Assembly (NCBI RefSeq): GCF_900184995.1
Contig: NZ_LT860099.1
Coordinates: 1,703,931-1,767,930 of the forward strand
From: Konateibacter massiliensis
GTDB lineage: Bacteria > Bacillota > Clostridia > Lachnospirales > Lachnospiraceae
Direction: 5' to 3'
DNA length: 64,000 nucleotides
Under the pieces are notes generated by a model. It worked only from the letters and a program-made list of their open reading frames with translations. It was not told where the DNA came from and ran no database searches. Positions 1 to 7,801 of this stretch are shown here, piece by piece. The position numbers were made by a program, and so were the translations under genes. Numbering within the stretch: position 1 is the first letter of the stretch; the number at the start of each line of letters is the position of its first letter.

Positions 1-420
1 TTTATTAAAAAAATAAATTATTAAATGTACAATAAGTGTAATTGCTAAGATTATTCCAAAAAAATTAATAATCAATAGTACGGTCATTTGACTATTCGTA
101 AAGCCGCTTATTAACAGAGATATTATAATGGAAGCAAAAAGTATTATTATCCATACAATATTATTTTTGTATTTTACTTTCTTTGTTGTTTCCTTAACTA
201 AGGGTACTTCTTTTAAATTATCGATATTATCATCTAATAAAAAATCAATAGAAACCCCTAGGATTTTGCTAAGCTGAATTACATTATCGGTATCAGGTAA
301 TGATTCATTTAATTCCCATTTTGAGATGGCCTGACGAGAAACTGTAATTTTTGATGCCAGCTCTTCTTGAGACATTTTTTTCTCTTTTCTCAAATATTGT
401 AATTTTTCTCCAAACGTCAT
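1..420 (-). CDS. XRE-family transcriptional regulator with C-terminal membrane segments (partial)
   Basis: The reading frame opens with ATG at 420 and runs off the window edge, so only the first 140 residues are visible. Residues 1-60 form a Cro/C1-type helix-turn-helix that starts MTFGEKLQYLRKEKKMSQEE and contains the recognition-helix signature VSRQAISKWE. After a lysine-rich linker near residue 95 come two hydrophobic stretches (about 101-119 and 123-138). The protein is therefore probably a membrane-anchored DNA-binding regulator of a kind common in Firmicutes, often autoregulated or paired with a membrane or transport gene. The partner, if any, lies outside the window. AGTTGC repeats lie just upstream. 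The family call is firm; the signal and target are unknown. Confidence 0.85.
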   Translation of the reverse strand, partial: MTFGEKLQYLRKEKKMSQEELASKITVSRQAISKWELNESLPDTDNVIQLSKILGVSIDFLLDDNIDNLKEVPLVKETTKKVKYKNNIVWIIILFASIIISLLISGFTNSQMTVLLIINFFGIILAITLIVHLIIYFFNK

Positions 421-448
421 ATGATTAACTCCTTTTTTTGATAACTAA

Positions 449-517
449 ATTATAGTAAATGTAGCAGTTGCACACCACCATTTCTATATGGAATTTACGC
501 AACTACAAGTTGCAACT
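449..517 (-). promoter_or_regulatory. Promoter and AGTTGC-type operator cluster of the XRE gene
   Basis: On the minus strand a TATAAT box (454-449) sits 28 bases before the start codon; the -35 match is poor. Upstream lies a perfect 10-bp palindrome AGTTGCAACT (508-517), a further GCAACT (499-504) and another AGTTGC (466-471). Repeated half-sites around a weak -35 are what an autoregulated XRE gene would show. The binding role is inferred. Confidence 0.45.
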
Positions 518-587
518 ATCATTTACAGACAGTATTCTCGATTTTCTTATCGCAGGTATCCGGAATTTCAAGATTATTCTATTATAT

Positions 588-620
588 TTTAAAATAGCAG
601 ACTCCTATCTAGGAATCTGC
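588..620 (-). terminator. Terminator of the pyrBI operon
   Basis: On the minus strand GCAGATTCCTA pairs with TAGGAGTCTGC (617-620 back to 597-600, one internal mismatch), and the stem is followed by TATTTTAAAATA. It stands about 60 bases after the pyrI stop codon. This fits an intrinsic terminator with an imperfect T-run. Confidence 0.55.
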
Positions 621-679
621 ATAAAAGTAATCTTATAAACTTATTTCTTTACGGACTAACATCTTTGGATGTGTTTTAC

Positions 680-1105
680 CTACCGCTCATACTTCTCCTC
701 ACAATACTTACACCGGTAAACTTCCTTCTCTTTATCCGTCAATATGAAAACCTGCTCCAATTCCTGCTCGATTGAGGTAATGCAGCGAGGGTTTTTGCAT
801 CTAATCACATTCACAACCTCATTCGGAAGTTTCAGTTCTCTTTTTTCCACTATCTTAGCATCCTGAATAATATTCACTGTGATGCAGTGGTCGATAAAGC
901 CGAGGATATCCAAATCAAGCATATCAATGCTGCATTCCACCTTCAGAATGTCCTTCTTTCCCATCTTATTGCTTCTTGCATTCTTGATGATAGCGACACA
1001 GCAATCCAGCTTATCCAGATTTAAATTATGGTAAATCTCCATACTCTTTCCTGCCTGAATATGGTCAAGTACAAATCCTTCATTAATACTTCCTACATTT
1101 AACAT
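680..1105 (-). CDS. pyrI: Aspartate carbamoyltransferase regulatory subunit
   Basis: PyrI binds nucleotide effectors and zinc and bridges catalytic PyrB trimers in class B aspartate transcarbamylase, the committed step of pyrimidine synthesis. The 141-aa protein is slightly shorter than the roughly 153-aa enterobacterial form. The C-terminal zinc site is intact: Cys103, Cys108, Cys132 and Cys135, in CKNPRC and CKYC. It starts 23 bases after the pyrB stop with an AGAGAAGGAG ribosome site. A PyrBI pair rather than PyrB alone implies allosteric control of the enzyme by nucleotides. A terminator follows. Confidence 0.96.
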   Translation of the reverse strand: MLNVGSINEGFVLDHIQAGKSMEIYHNLNLDKLDCCVAIIKNARSNKMGKKDILKVECSIDMLDLDILGFIDHCITVNIIQDAKIVEKRELKLPNEVVNVIRCKNPRCITSIEQELEQVFILTDKEKEVYRCKYCEEKYER

Positions 1106-1128
1106 AGCTTCTCCTTCTCTGTGCTCGT

Positions 1129-2049
1129 CTAATCCACACTGATTTCCAATAAGATCAAGATAAGTGCCATTCTGGCATATACGCCGTATTGTACCTGCCT
1201 AAAGTAAGCGGCTCTCGGGTCGTTATCCACCTCCACAGATATCTCGTTTACTCTTGGAAGCGGATGAAGCACAAGCATATCCTCTTTTGCCAAATCCATC
1301 TTCTTCATATCGAGAATGTAGCGGTCCTTCAAACGTACATAGTCCTCCTCATTGAAAAAGCGCTCCCGCTGTACTCTTGTCATATAGAGTAAGTCAAGCT
1401 CCGGCATTACCTCCTCGAGACGCTCCACTTCCTTAAACTTAATGTTATTTTGAACCAGAACATCCTCTCGGATATAGTCAGGGATTTTTAATTCTTCCGG
1501 TGAAATGAGAACGAAGGTGATATTTGTATAGCGAACCAGTGCATCAATTAAGGAATGTACGGTTCGTCCGAATTTCAGGTCACCGCAGAGTCCGATTGTC
1601 AGGTTAGAGAGGCGTCCCTTTAAGGAGCGTATCGTAAGTAAATCCGTTATCGTCTGGGTCGGATGCTGATGCCCTCCGTCTCCCGCGTTGATAACCGGTA
1701 TAGAAGACTTTGTCGCAGCTACGAGCGGAGCCCCCTCCTTCGGATGCCGCATCGCACAGATATCTGCATAGCAGGAAATCATTCGAATGGTATCGGACAC
1801 ACTCTCGCCCTTTGCGGCGGAGCTTGAGGAGGCAGAAGAAAAGCCTAGCACGTTTCCGCCTAAGTTCATCATGGCCGCCTCAAAGCTAAGTCTCGTTCTC
1901 GTGCTTGGCTCGTAAAAAAGAGTCGCAAGCTTTTTGCCGTTGCAGGCGTGCTTATATTTATCCGGATTATTTTCAATATCATTTGCAAGGTCAAGAAGCT
2001 GCTCAAGCTCCTCAACAGAAAAATCCAACGGGCTCATTAAATGTCTCAT
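1129..2049 (-). CDS. pyrB: Aspartate carbamoyltransferase catalytic subunit
   Basis: This cytosolic enzyme condenses carbamoyl phosphate with aspartate to N-carbamoyl-aspartate. The carbamoyl-phosphate signature STRTR is at residues 49-53, the Lys loop near residue 80, and HPTQ at 129-132; HPLPR near the C-terminus completes the active site. At 306 aa it has the usual length. I start at the ATG at 2049, not the TTG one codon upstream, because AGGAGG lies seven bases before it. It lies 11 bases behind a nitroreductase gene and just ahead of pyrI, so the three are probably co-transcribed. No PyrR-type attenuator was seen. Confidence 0.97.
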   Translation of the reverse strand: MRHLMSPLDFSVEELEQLLDLANDIENNPDKYKHACNGKKLATLFYEPSTRTRLSFEAAMMNLGGNVLGFSSASSSSAAKGESVSDTIRMISCYADICAMRHPKEGAPLVAATKSSIPVINAGDGGHQHPTQTITDLLTIRSLKGRLSNLTIGLCGDLKFGRTVHSLIDALVRYTNITFVLISPEELKIPDYIREDVLVQNNIKFKEVERLEEVMPELDLLYMTRVQRERFFNEEDYVRLKDRYILDMKKMDLAKEDMLVLHPLPRVNEISVEVDNDPRAAYFRQVQYGVYARMALILILLEISVD

Positions 2050-2060
2050 CAAGCTTCCTC

Positions 2061-2594
2061 CTATTTATACTCTAACAAATCCTCAACAGTTTTTCTTTTT
2101 GGTGCGTTTGGATGTTCCGTTTCATATCCGATGGCAATCAAAGCTGCAACCGCTCTATCCTCTGAGAGGTCGATTACCCTTGCAATCTCATCCTCATCGA
2201 ATATTCCCATGATAACGGAGCCTACTCCCAGCTCATGTGCCGCAAGGCAAAAGGTCTGGCTTGCCACTCCTGCATCAAACATCTGCCAACTTCCTTCTTT
2301 TTTCGTTGTATAAGAACCATCTCTCTCAAAACCGCTGCGGTTTTTAATATAGGTCACAACGACTAGTGTCTGCGTACCTGCAAGAATTCTTTTGTTGCCT
2401 TCGCTTACATATTCCATAATATTCTGTTTTATTTCATTGTCTTCAACTACAACATAGCGGGAAATTTGAGTATTTTTCCAGGAAGGGGAAAAAGAAGCTG
2501 CTTCTACGATTTGTTCAAGAATGGGGTGACTCACTTTCTGGTCGGTAAATTCACGGACACTTCTTCGAGATTTGATGCATTCGATTGTATTCAT
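2061..2594 (-). CDS. Nitroreductase-family FMN oxidoreductase
   Basis: The 177-aa protein is of nitroreductase-family size. The FMN-phosphate binding start SRRSVREF is at residues 9-16, and the family's FMN-contacting segment FSPSWKNTQ is near residues 37-45; [14 protein letters not shown] near residues 130-145 is the usual second FMN region. Members reduce nitro-aromatics, quinones or flavins with NAD(P)H as cytosolic homodimers; the substrate here is unknown. AGGAGG precedes the ATG. A candidate -35 (TTGACA, 2651-2646 on the minus strand) lies about 50 bases upstream with no convincing -10. It is the first gene of an apparent operon with pyrB and pyrI, an unusual partner that may be coincidental. 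Confidence 0.88.
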   Translation of the reverse strand: MNTIECIKSRRSVREFTDQKVSHPILEQIVEAASFSPSWKNTQISRYVVVEDNEIKQNIMEYVSEGNKRILAGTQTLVVVTYIKNRSGFERDGSYTTKKEGSWQMFDAGVASQTFCLAAHELGVGSVIMGIFDEDEIARVIDLSEDRAVAALIAIGYETEHPNAPKRKTVEDLLEYK

Positions 2595-2870
2595 CAGTAA
2601 TTCCTCCTATTCATATATAAATTGTTATTTTGATATTGATTAAGCTGTCAAATGGGTTTTTGGCACCTTAATTTTGGCTCTCTAAAACTTCTCGTCTTAT
2701 TCTATACTAAACCTTTCACAAATTCAACCATTCTAACTAAGAAAAGACCTATTATTTAATTTAATAACAAAAGTAATTGGCTGCTTATAATCTGAGTTCG
2801 GTATACTTTTGGTTATTGCGGGTAAAATAAAACTATGTGAAACCATAATTGATATGAGGAGTCGTTGGCT

Positions 2871-3269
2871 TTGAAGAAAAACTTTATTCTATGCGGAATA
2901 TGCGGCTGGTGCATTGAGATACTGTGGACCTCCTTTGAAAAATTCAGGAGGCGCGAGATGAAGCTTGTAGGAAATACCTCTATCTGGATGTTTCCCATCT
3001 ATGGTATGGCTTCCTTCCTCTCACCTATTTGCCGTTTCCTGAAAAATTCCAATATTTTTATCCGCGGGCTTGTATATATGTCATTTATTTTTACAGGGGA
3101 ATATCTGACCGGCTATTTTTTAAAAAAGCACAATGTATGCCCGTGGGATTACAGTAAATCCAAATATAACATCAACGGACTTGTTCGTCTTGACTACGCC
3201 CCGCTTTGGTTTATTGTCGGATTGTTTTTTGAAAAATTAGTCAACCGCGGTGCAAAAAGGAACACCTAA
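2871..3269 (+). CDS. Small integral membrane protein, putative ABC transporter permease (PF06541 type)
   Basis: This 132-aa protein has about four hydrophobic segments and the motif pattern of the CmpB-like 'putative ABC transporter permease' family: CGWCIEILWTS near the N-terminus, the tract SIWMFPIYG, the FTGEYLTG segment, and PWDYS followed by an N-G-L-V-R-L-D-Y-A-P-L-W-F stretch. The family's function is not established despite its name. I choose the TTG at 2871, because AGGAG at 2857-2861 is nine bases before it but only three before the alternative TTG at 2865. The gene stands alone on the plus strand and ends inside a bidirectional terminator. Confidence 0.8.
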   Translation: MKKNFILCGICGWCIEILWTSFEKFRRREMKLVGNTSIWMFPIYGMASFLSPICRFLKNSNIFIRGLVYMSFIFTGEYLTGYFLKKHNVCPWDYSKSKYNINGLVRLDYAPLWFIVGLFFEKLVNRGAKRNT

Positions 3270-3296
3270 AAAGTAATCTATACTTTTTGGTGTTCC
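3259..3296. terminator. Bidirectional terminator
   Basis: GGAACACC-T-AAAAAGTA (3259-3275) pairs with TACTTTTTGGTGTTCC (3281-3296), one base being bulged. The permease stop codon lies inside the first arm, and the convergent NlpC/P60 gene ends 15 bases beyond, so one hairpin serves both genes. Confidence 0.7.
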
Positions 3297-3310
3297 ATAA
3301 TAGTCTAAAT

Positions 3311-4375
3311 TTAATTGCTTAAAAATCTTCTTGCACGAATCGGTGTTCTGTAGTTCATGTTTGAAATCTTGATACCGGTTCTTGCTGAACTGGCATGAAT
3401 TACTTGTCCGCCGCCAATATACATTGCAACATGGTTTACAGAGCTTCCGTTGCCATAGAAAATTAAATCTCCCGGCAATACACTGCTTAAATCAACCGAT
3501 GAACCCATCTGTGACTGGGAAGAGGATGAATGAGGCAATGATACACCATATTTTGCAAGAATAGATAATACAAATCCTGAGCAATCTGCTCCGTTTGTCA
3601 AGCTCGTTCCGCCCCAAACATAAGGATTACCAAGGAACTGCTTTGCATACTCAACAATAGATACACGAACGTCTGAAACGCCCTCGCCATATTTTAATTC
3701 AGTAGCTGTAACAGCCTTTGGAAGCTCATAAGAAATATCTACGAACTCCTTGGAAATAAAGCCTTCATCGGAATCGACGGTAACCTTAACCCATTCGCCG
3801 TTATCTTCCAGCACTTCTAATTCTTCTTCAATCGGAATAAGAGTAAGAACCTTTGCATCTGTACTTGGCTCCATACGCACCTTCAATGTGGTGGTATTTA
3901 CCGTAGCCATCACTGTCTTTACTTCCTCAGCCTTTGCGTTAGCTTCTTCTCCTGTCAGCAAATACTCTGCTTTTACATAACCGGTTACTTTACCGGATTT
4001 AATCTGATACCATGCACCGTCCTCTGAAACCTCAAGAACTTCACTTCCTGCATTCTTCGGAAGCTTTCCTACAATTTCAGAATCCTCACTTGCTTCTTCT
4101 CTGATATTTAGGTATGTGTCTACATTTGCCACACCTAAATTCGTATATCCCTTTACAACAGATACAATCTCTTTCTCTTCCTTGGTCAATGCTGCGATGT
4201 CTGACGCTACCGTCTCGCTATCCTCTGCACTTATATAATAATTATCTAAAGCTGCCGTCACTCCGGCAGTTGAAATATTTCCTAATCCTGACGCATATAC
4301 ACTAAAGTCAAACCCAGTTGCCAACACTGCACTCAATACACAAATACTAGCTGCTTTAATTACTGTCTTCTTCAT
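3311..4375 (-). CDS. Secreted NlpC/P60 peptidoglycan endopeptidase with two SH3 domains
   Basis: The 354-aa protein opens with a signal peptide (residues 1-29, KK then a hydrophobic core, cleavage near VYASG). A linker is followed by two bacterial SH3-like domains (about 82-140 and 157-215) and a C-terminal NlpC/P60 domain (about 235-354). The catalytic residues are visible: Cys265 in ADCSGFV, His315 in VNHVAMYIG and His327 in VIHASS. Such enzymes cut the gamma-D-Glu-diamino acid bond in wall peptides during growth or division, with the SH3 domains holding the wall. It is monocistronic: ribF ends 142 bases upstream and it ends at a terminator. Confidence 0.93.
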   Translation of the reverse strand: MKKTVIKAASICVLSAVLATGFDFSVYASGLGNISTAGVTAALDNYYISAEDSETVASDIAALTKEEKEIVSVVKGYTNLGVANVDTYLNIREEASEDSEIVGKLPKNAGSEVLEVSEDGAWYQIKSGKVTGYVKAEYLLTGEEANAKAEEVKTVMATVNTTTLKVRMEPSTDAKVLTLIPIEEELEVLEDNGEWVKVTVDSDEGFISKEFVDISYELPKAVTATELKYGEGVSDVRVSIVEYAKQFLGNPYVWGGTSLTNGADCSGFVLSILAKYGVSLPHSSSSQSQMGSSVDLSSVLPGDLIFYGNGSSVNHVAMYIGGGQVIHASSARTGIKISNMNYRTPIRARRFLSN

Positions 4376-4517
4376 TAAAAACCTCCGCTATACTCCATCC
4401 AGCCCATCAATATAATTTAAAATTAATAGTTACAAATTTTCTATATATCTTCATTAAAATTTCATCAAATAGTTGTTACATAATTATTAAATTTATTACA
4501 GGCATATTATAACAATA

Positions 4518-5447
4518 TTATAGCGGATTGTCAATAAAGTATTTCCGAACAATTAAAATATCTTGTTCCATTTTTTCTTTCAGTGTCTCAACAGAGTCAA
4601 ATTTCAGCTCCGGTCTCTCATACCAAAGCAAGTCAATCTCTATTATTTTTCCGTATAAATCATCTTCATAATCAAAGATATAGGTTTCCACTCCCCGAAG
4701 CAGTTCCTCGCTGACAGTAGGTTTGCTGCCGATATTCGTAACACCCTTATAGCATTTTCCGTCAATGACGATTTGAGTGGCATACACACCGTAAGGAGGC
4801 AAAAGCTTTTCCTCCGGCGGAACAAGATTCGTCGTCGGCATACCGAGCGTTCTCCCCAGTTTTTTACCATGAACCACCTCTCCGATAACCGGGTACGGGT
4901 ATCCCAGCATATCGCGTGCTTCCTCTATTTTTCCGGCTTCGATAGACTTCCTGATTCGGGTGCTGCTTATCTCACTGCCTTCATATGTAAGTTTATCGAC
5001 TACCTCTACCTCAAAACCGTATTCTTTTCCAAACTGCTGAAGCATCCGGTAACTGCCCTTTGCCTGATAGCCAAAGGTACAGTCGGGGCCAACCGCAATA
5101 TAGCCGACTTTCAGCCGTTTTACCAGTATTTCTTCAATGAAAGCCTCCGCCTCCATATGGGCAAACTCTTTTGTAAACTCACACTCTATGACATAATCGA
5201 GTGAATATTGACCCAATATTTTTTTCCGCTCCTCTTTTGTCAAAAGGACAGCAATATCGAACTCACGCAAAAAAGCCCCCACCGGCTTGTCAAAGGTAAA
5301 CAAAACGGATTGGAAGCCCTCTTTCTTTTTTTCTGTTACTTTATGAATCAATTTCTGGTGACCTGCATGCACACCATCAAATTTGCCAAGAGTAATCGCT
5401 GATTTTCCCTCTAGCATAATATCTTCAATTTTATTTCTATATTCCAT
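4518..5447 (-). CDS. ribF: Bifunctional riboflavin kinase / FAD synthetase
   Basis: The enzyme phosphorylates riboflavin to FMN and adenylylates FMN to FAD. The N-terminal nucleotidyltransferase domain carries LGKFDGVHAGHQKLI (residues 20-34) and EISSTRIRKSI near 162-171. The C-terminal flavokinase domain has GRTLGMPTTNL near residue 197. Its 309 aa is the normal length. It starts five bases after truB with a GGGAGAA site, closing the rimP operon in the order conserved across Firmicutes. I see no FMN riboswitch. Confidence 0.97.
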   Translation of the reverse strand: MEYRNKIEDIMLEGKSAITLGKFDGVHAGHQKLIHKVTEKKKEGFQSVLFTFDKPVGAFLREFDIAVLLTKEERKKILGQYSLDYVIECEFTKEFAHMEAEAFIEEILVKRLKVGYIAVGPDCTFGYQAKGSYRMLQQFGKEYGFEVEVVDKLTYEGSEISSTRIRKSIEAGKIEEARDMLGYPYPVIGEVVHGKKLGRTLGMPTTNLVPPEEKLLPPYGVYATQIVIDGKCYKGVTNIGSKPTVSEELLRGVETYIFDYEDDLYGKIIEIDLLWYERPELKFDSVETLKEKMEQDILIVRKYFIDNPL

Positions 5448-5452
5448 GATGA

Positions 5453-6358
5453 CTATTCTCCCAAAAACATTTTTAACGGAGCAAATCGCTTATTCTTTTC
5501 ATCGTACTCGTATACACCGACAAACGTCTCTGCCTCGTCATAAACGCGTATTTTACTATCGTTCAGGGAAAAAACTTCTGAATTTTTAATGCATTCCTTT
5601 TGAAACGGATTTCCGTTGTAAATCAGCTTGTTATATTTCTCATCTATAATAGCCTTTGGATATGCACGAAACGCATAATCAATTGGTATAATTTTCTCGT
5701 TTAATAAATCTTTTTCTTTTAATACAACAATTTCATCAATTTTCAGGCTATCCGCTATAAGAAGTCCGTTTGCCTTTGTGCGAAGCAGCTCTTCCATACA
5801 GCCAAGGCACCCCAGTTTTTCCCCGATATCGTGACACAGGGTTCTGATGTAGGTTCCCTTGGAGCAGGAAACTTCAATCACCACTCGTGGAAGCTCTATC
5901 TTTTCTATCCGTATATGATAGATTTTAATCGGGCGTGCTTCACGTTCAATGACTTTACCTTCTCTTGCCAGCTCGTAAAGCTTTTTCCCGTTGACCTTAA
6001 GCGCGGAATACATAGGAGGTATCTGGTTGTAATCACCGACAAAGCTGTCAATAGCCTGCCTTACCTCTTCCTCCGTACATCCGACCTCACGCTGCTCGAG
6101 TATTGTTCCCGAAGTATCCTGCGTGTCAGTCGACTGCCCAAGCAAAAGTGTGGCACGGTAGGTTTTATCCTTATCCTCCAGCATATCACACAGCTTTGTG
6201 CCTTTGCCAAGGCAAATCGGCAGTACACCCTCAGCATCCGGATCTAAGGTGCCGGTATGTCCGATTTTTTTCTGCTTTAGGATTCCGCGCAGCTTCGCCA
6301 CCACATCATGGGAAGTATAGCCCTTTTCCTTGTAAACATTTAAAATTCCATTATACAT
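5453..6358 (-). CDS. truB: tRNA pseudouridine-55 synthase
   Basis: TruB makes pseudouridine 55 in the T-arm of tRNAs. The catalytic motif GTLDPDAEG places the nucleophile at Asp39; KGTYIRTLCHDIG near residue 190 is the second family motif. A C-terminal extension of about 80 residues resembles the PUA-like tail. It is 301 aa long. The gene lies 55 bases behind nrnA and 5 before ribF in the translation operon. Confidence 0.97.
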   Translation of the reverse strand: MYNGILNVYKEKGYTSHDVVAKLRGILKQKKIGHTGTLDPDAEGVLPICLGKGTKLCDMLEDKDKTYRATLLLGQSTDTQDTSGTILEQREVGCTEEEVRQAIDSFVGDYNQIPPMYSALKVNGKKLYELAREGKVIEREARPIKIYHIRIEKIELPRVVIEVSCSKGTYIRTLCHDIGEKLGCLGCMEELLRTKANGLLIADSLKIDEIVVLKEKDLLNEKIIPIDYAFRAYPKAIIDEKYNKLIYNGNPFQKECIKNSEVFSLNDSKIRVYDEAETFVGVYEYDEKNKRFAPLKMFLGE

Positions 6359-6413
6359 TGGTTAACCTCAACCGTATTATTTTTCTTAAACTGTCTGTAA
6401 TTGCTCAACAGCT

Positions 6414-7373
6414 TTACCGCTGCAACTGCTCTTCAATATGTAAGGTTAGATTGTTCACTACGTCGTGAAGTGTTCCTGCCATCGCGCAGCCCGCTGCCTT
6501 CTTGTGACCGCCCCCGCCAAAATAGCTTGCAATCTTACTAACATCCACAAGATCGGAGGAGCGAAGACTTGCCTTATACTCATGGTTACCTGTCTCATAT
6601 AGGAAGATGGCGCATTCGCATCCTTCCGTCACGCGAAGCTGGCTGACAATTCCCTCCAAATCCTTCGAGGTTACACCGTAAAACAACATGTCTGCCTTTC
6701 GAAGTGCACTCATAATCACTTTTCCGTCGAGCAGAAGAATGCTTTCCAGCAATGCTCTTCCTAATATTTGATTTTGAACATAAGTCTTCTTATAGAAGGT
6801 TTCTTCTATGATTCTGGAAAAGTCAATTCCCTTTGCGATAAGCTTTCCTGCGATATTCATCGTAAGCTCTGAGGTATTCGAGTATTGGAACACTCCCGTA
6901 TCGTGGACAATGCCGGTATATAATGCCTCCGCAACTGCGTTGCTCACCTCATCTTCCTCGAGAAGTGTGTATACAAGTTCACAGGTGGAGCTTGCGTCTG
7001 TCACAATATGATTGATATTGGCATAGCCTTTGTTGCTTATGTGGTGATCAATGCATATTGTCTTCTTCGCACTGTCAAAATATTTTACTGCCAAGCCAAG
7101 TCGTTCCTTATCGCCGCTGTCGAGAGCGATGAATAAATCGTATTCTTTTTCCTTTTGGTACAGACTGTCAATCTTGTCCGCATTTTTTATAAAGTGAAAA
7201 ACCTCTGAAATCTCTTCCAGATAAATATCAACCTCGATATCTTTGTGGCACTCCCTGATATAATTGTATACACCAAGGCAGGAGCCTGCGCAATCGCCGT
7301 CCGGTCTGACATGACCTGCGATTGCAACAGTTTTTATTCCTTCAAGCTGGTATGCTAACTTATCCATCATCAT
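6414..7373 (-). CDS. nrnA: DHH-family oligoribonuclease / pAp phosphatase
   Basis: NrnA enzymes degrade short RNA oligonucleotides and 3'-phosphoadenosine-5'-phosphate using Mn2+. All DHH motifs are present: HVRPDGDCAGS, ALDSGDKE, CIDHHISN (the DHH signature) and VHDTGVFQYSN, with the DHHA1 glycine motif FGGGGHKKAAG near the C-terminus. I start at the ATG at 7373, the first of three in a row, because GGGAGG lies nine bases upstream; the longer frame from 7406 lacks a site. That gives 319 aa. Its position between rbfA and truB is the conserved one. Confidence 0.94.
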   Translation of the reverse strand: MMMDKLAYQLEGIKTVAIAGHVRPDGDCAGSCLGVYNYIRECHKDIEVDIYLEEISEVFHFIKNADKIDSLYQKEKEYDLFIALDSGDKERLGLAVKYFDSAKKTICIDHHISNKGYANINHIVTDASSTCELVYTLLEEDEVSNAVAEALYTGIVHDTGVFQYSNTSELTMNIAGKLIAKGIDFSRIIEETFYKKTYVQNQILGRALLESILLLDGKVIMSALRKADMLFYGVTSKDLEGIVSQLRVTEGCECAIFLYETGNHEYKASLRSSDLVDVSKIASYFGGGGHKKAAGCAMAGTLHDVVNNLTLHIEEQLQR

Positions 7374-7428
7374 TCCACTCTTCCTCCCGGTAACGCTACA
7401 TTTCAAACTGTAACCCCCGCAACACCTG

Positions 7429-7779
7429 CTATTTGTTTACGTCATCAATCAGCTTTGACATATTGATTCCGTACTCAATTGACTGATCTAAAATAAACTT
7501 AATTTCCGGAGTATTTCTCAAATTTATGGTTTTGGCAAGCTGGGTTCTGATGAAGCCCTCGGCGCTCCTTAATCCGGCAAGCGTATTCTTCTGGGATTCC
7601 TCATCCCCCAATACGCTGATATATGCCTTGCAGCTCTTTAAATCAGGCGCAACCTCCACCGCAACAACAGAAGTCATCGGGTTGATACGAGGGTCCTTCA
7701 TTTCTCCGCGTATGATGTTACTCAGCTCACGCATTACCTCTCCGTTGATTCTTGTATTTTTAATGCTGTTTTTTCTCAT
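7429..7779 (-). CDS. rbfA: 30S ribosome-binding factor A
   Basis: RbfA is a KH-fold protein of 116 aa that helps mature the 5' end of 16S rRNA in 30S assembly. The family pattern is visible: RVNGEVMRELSNIIRGEMKDPRI-like N-terminus (here R-I-N-G-E), VEVAPDLKSCKAYISVLG, and the KTINLRNTPEIKFILDQS tail segment. It lies 22 bases after infB. Its ribosome site (GTGAGTGA) is weak compared with its neighbours. Confidence 0.96.
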   Translation of the reverse strand: MRKNSIKNTRINGEVMRELSNIIRGEMKDPRINPMTSVVAVEVAPDLKSCKAYISVLGDEESQKNTLAGLRSAEGFIRTQLAKTINLRNTPEIKFILDQSIEYGINMSKLIDDVNK

Positions 7780-7801
7780 ACACTATCACTCACTTTCACT
7801 G

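Noticed and set aside
2595-2870. Possible PyrR attenuator before the nitroreductase-pyrBI operon
   Set aside because: No PyrR-binding loop consensus and no terminator/antiterminator pair could be found.
4376-4517. Possible riboswitch or ribF attenuator region
   Set aside because: The sequence is very AT-rich with no FMN or other riboswitch core; at most a weak promoter for the NlpC/P60 gene.
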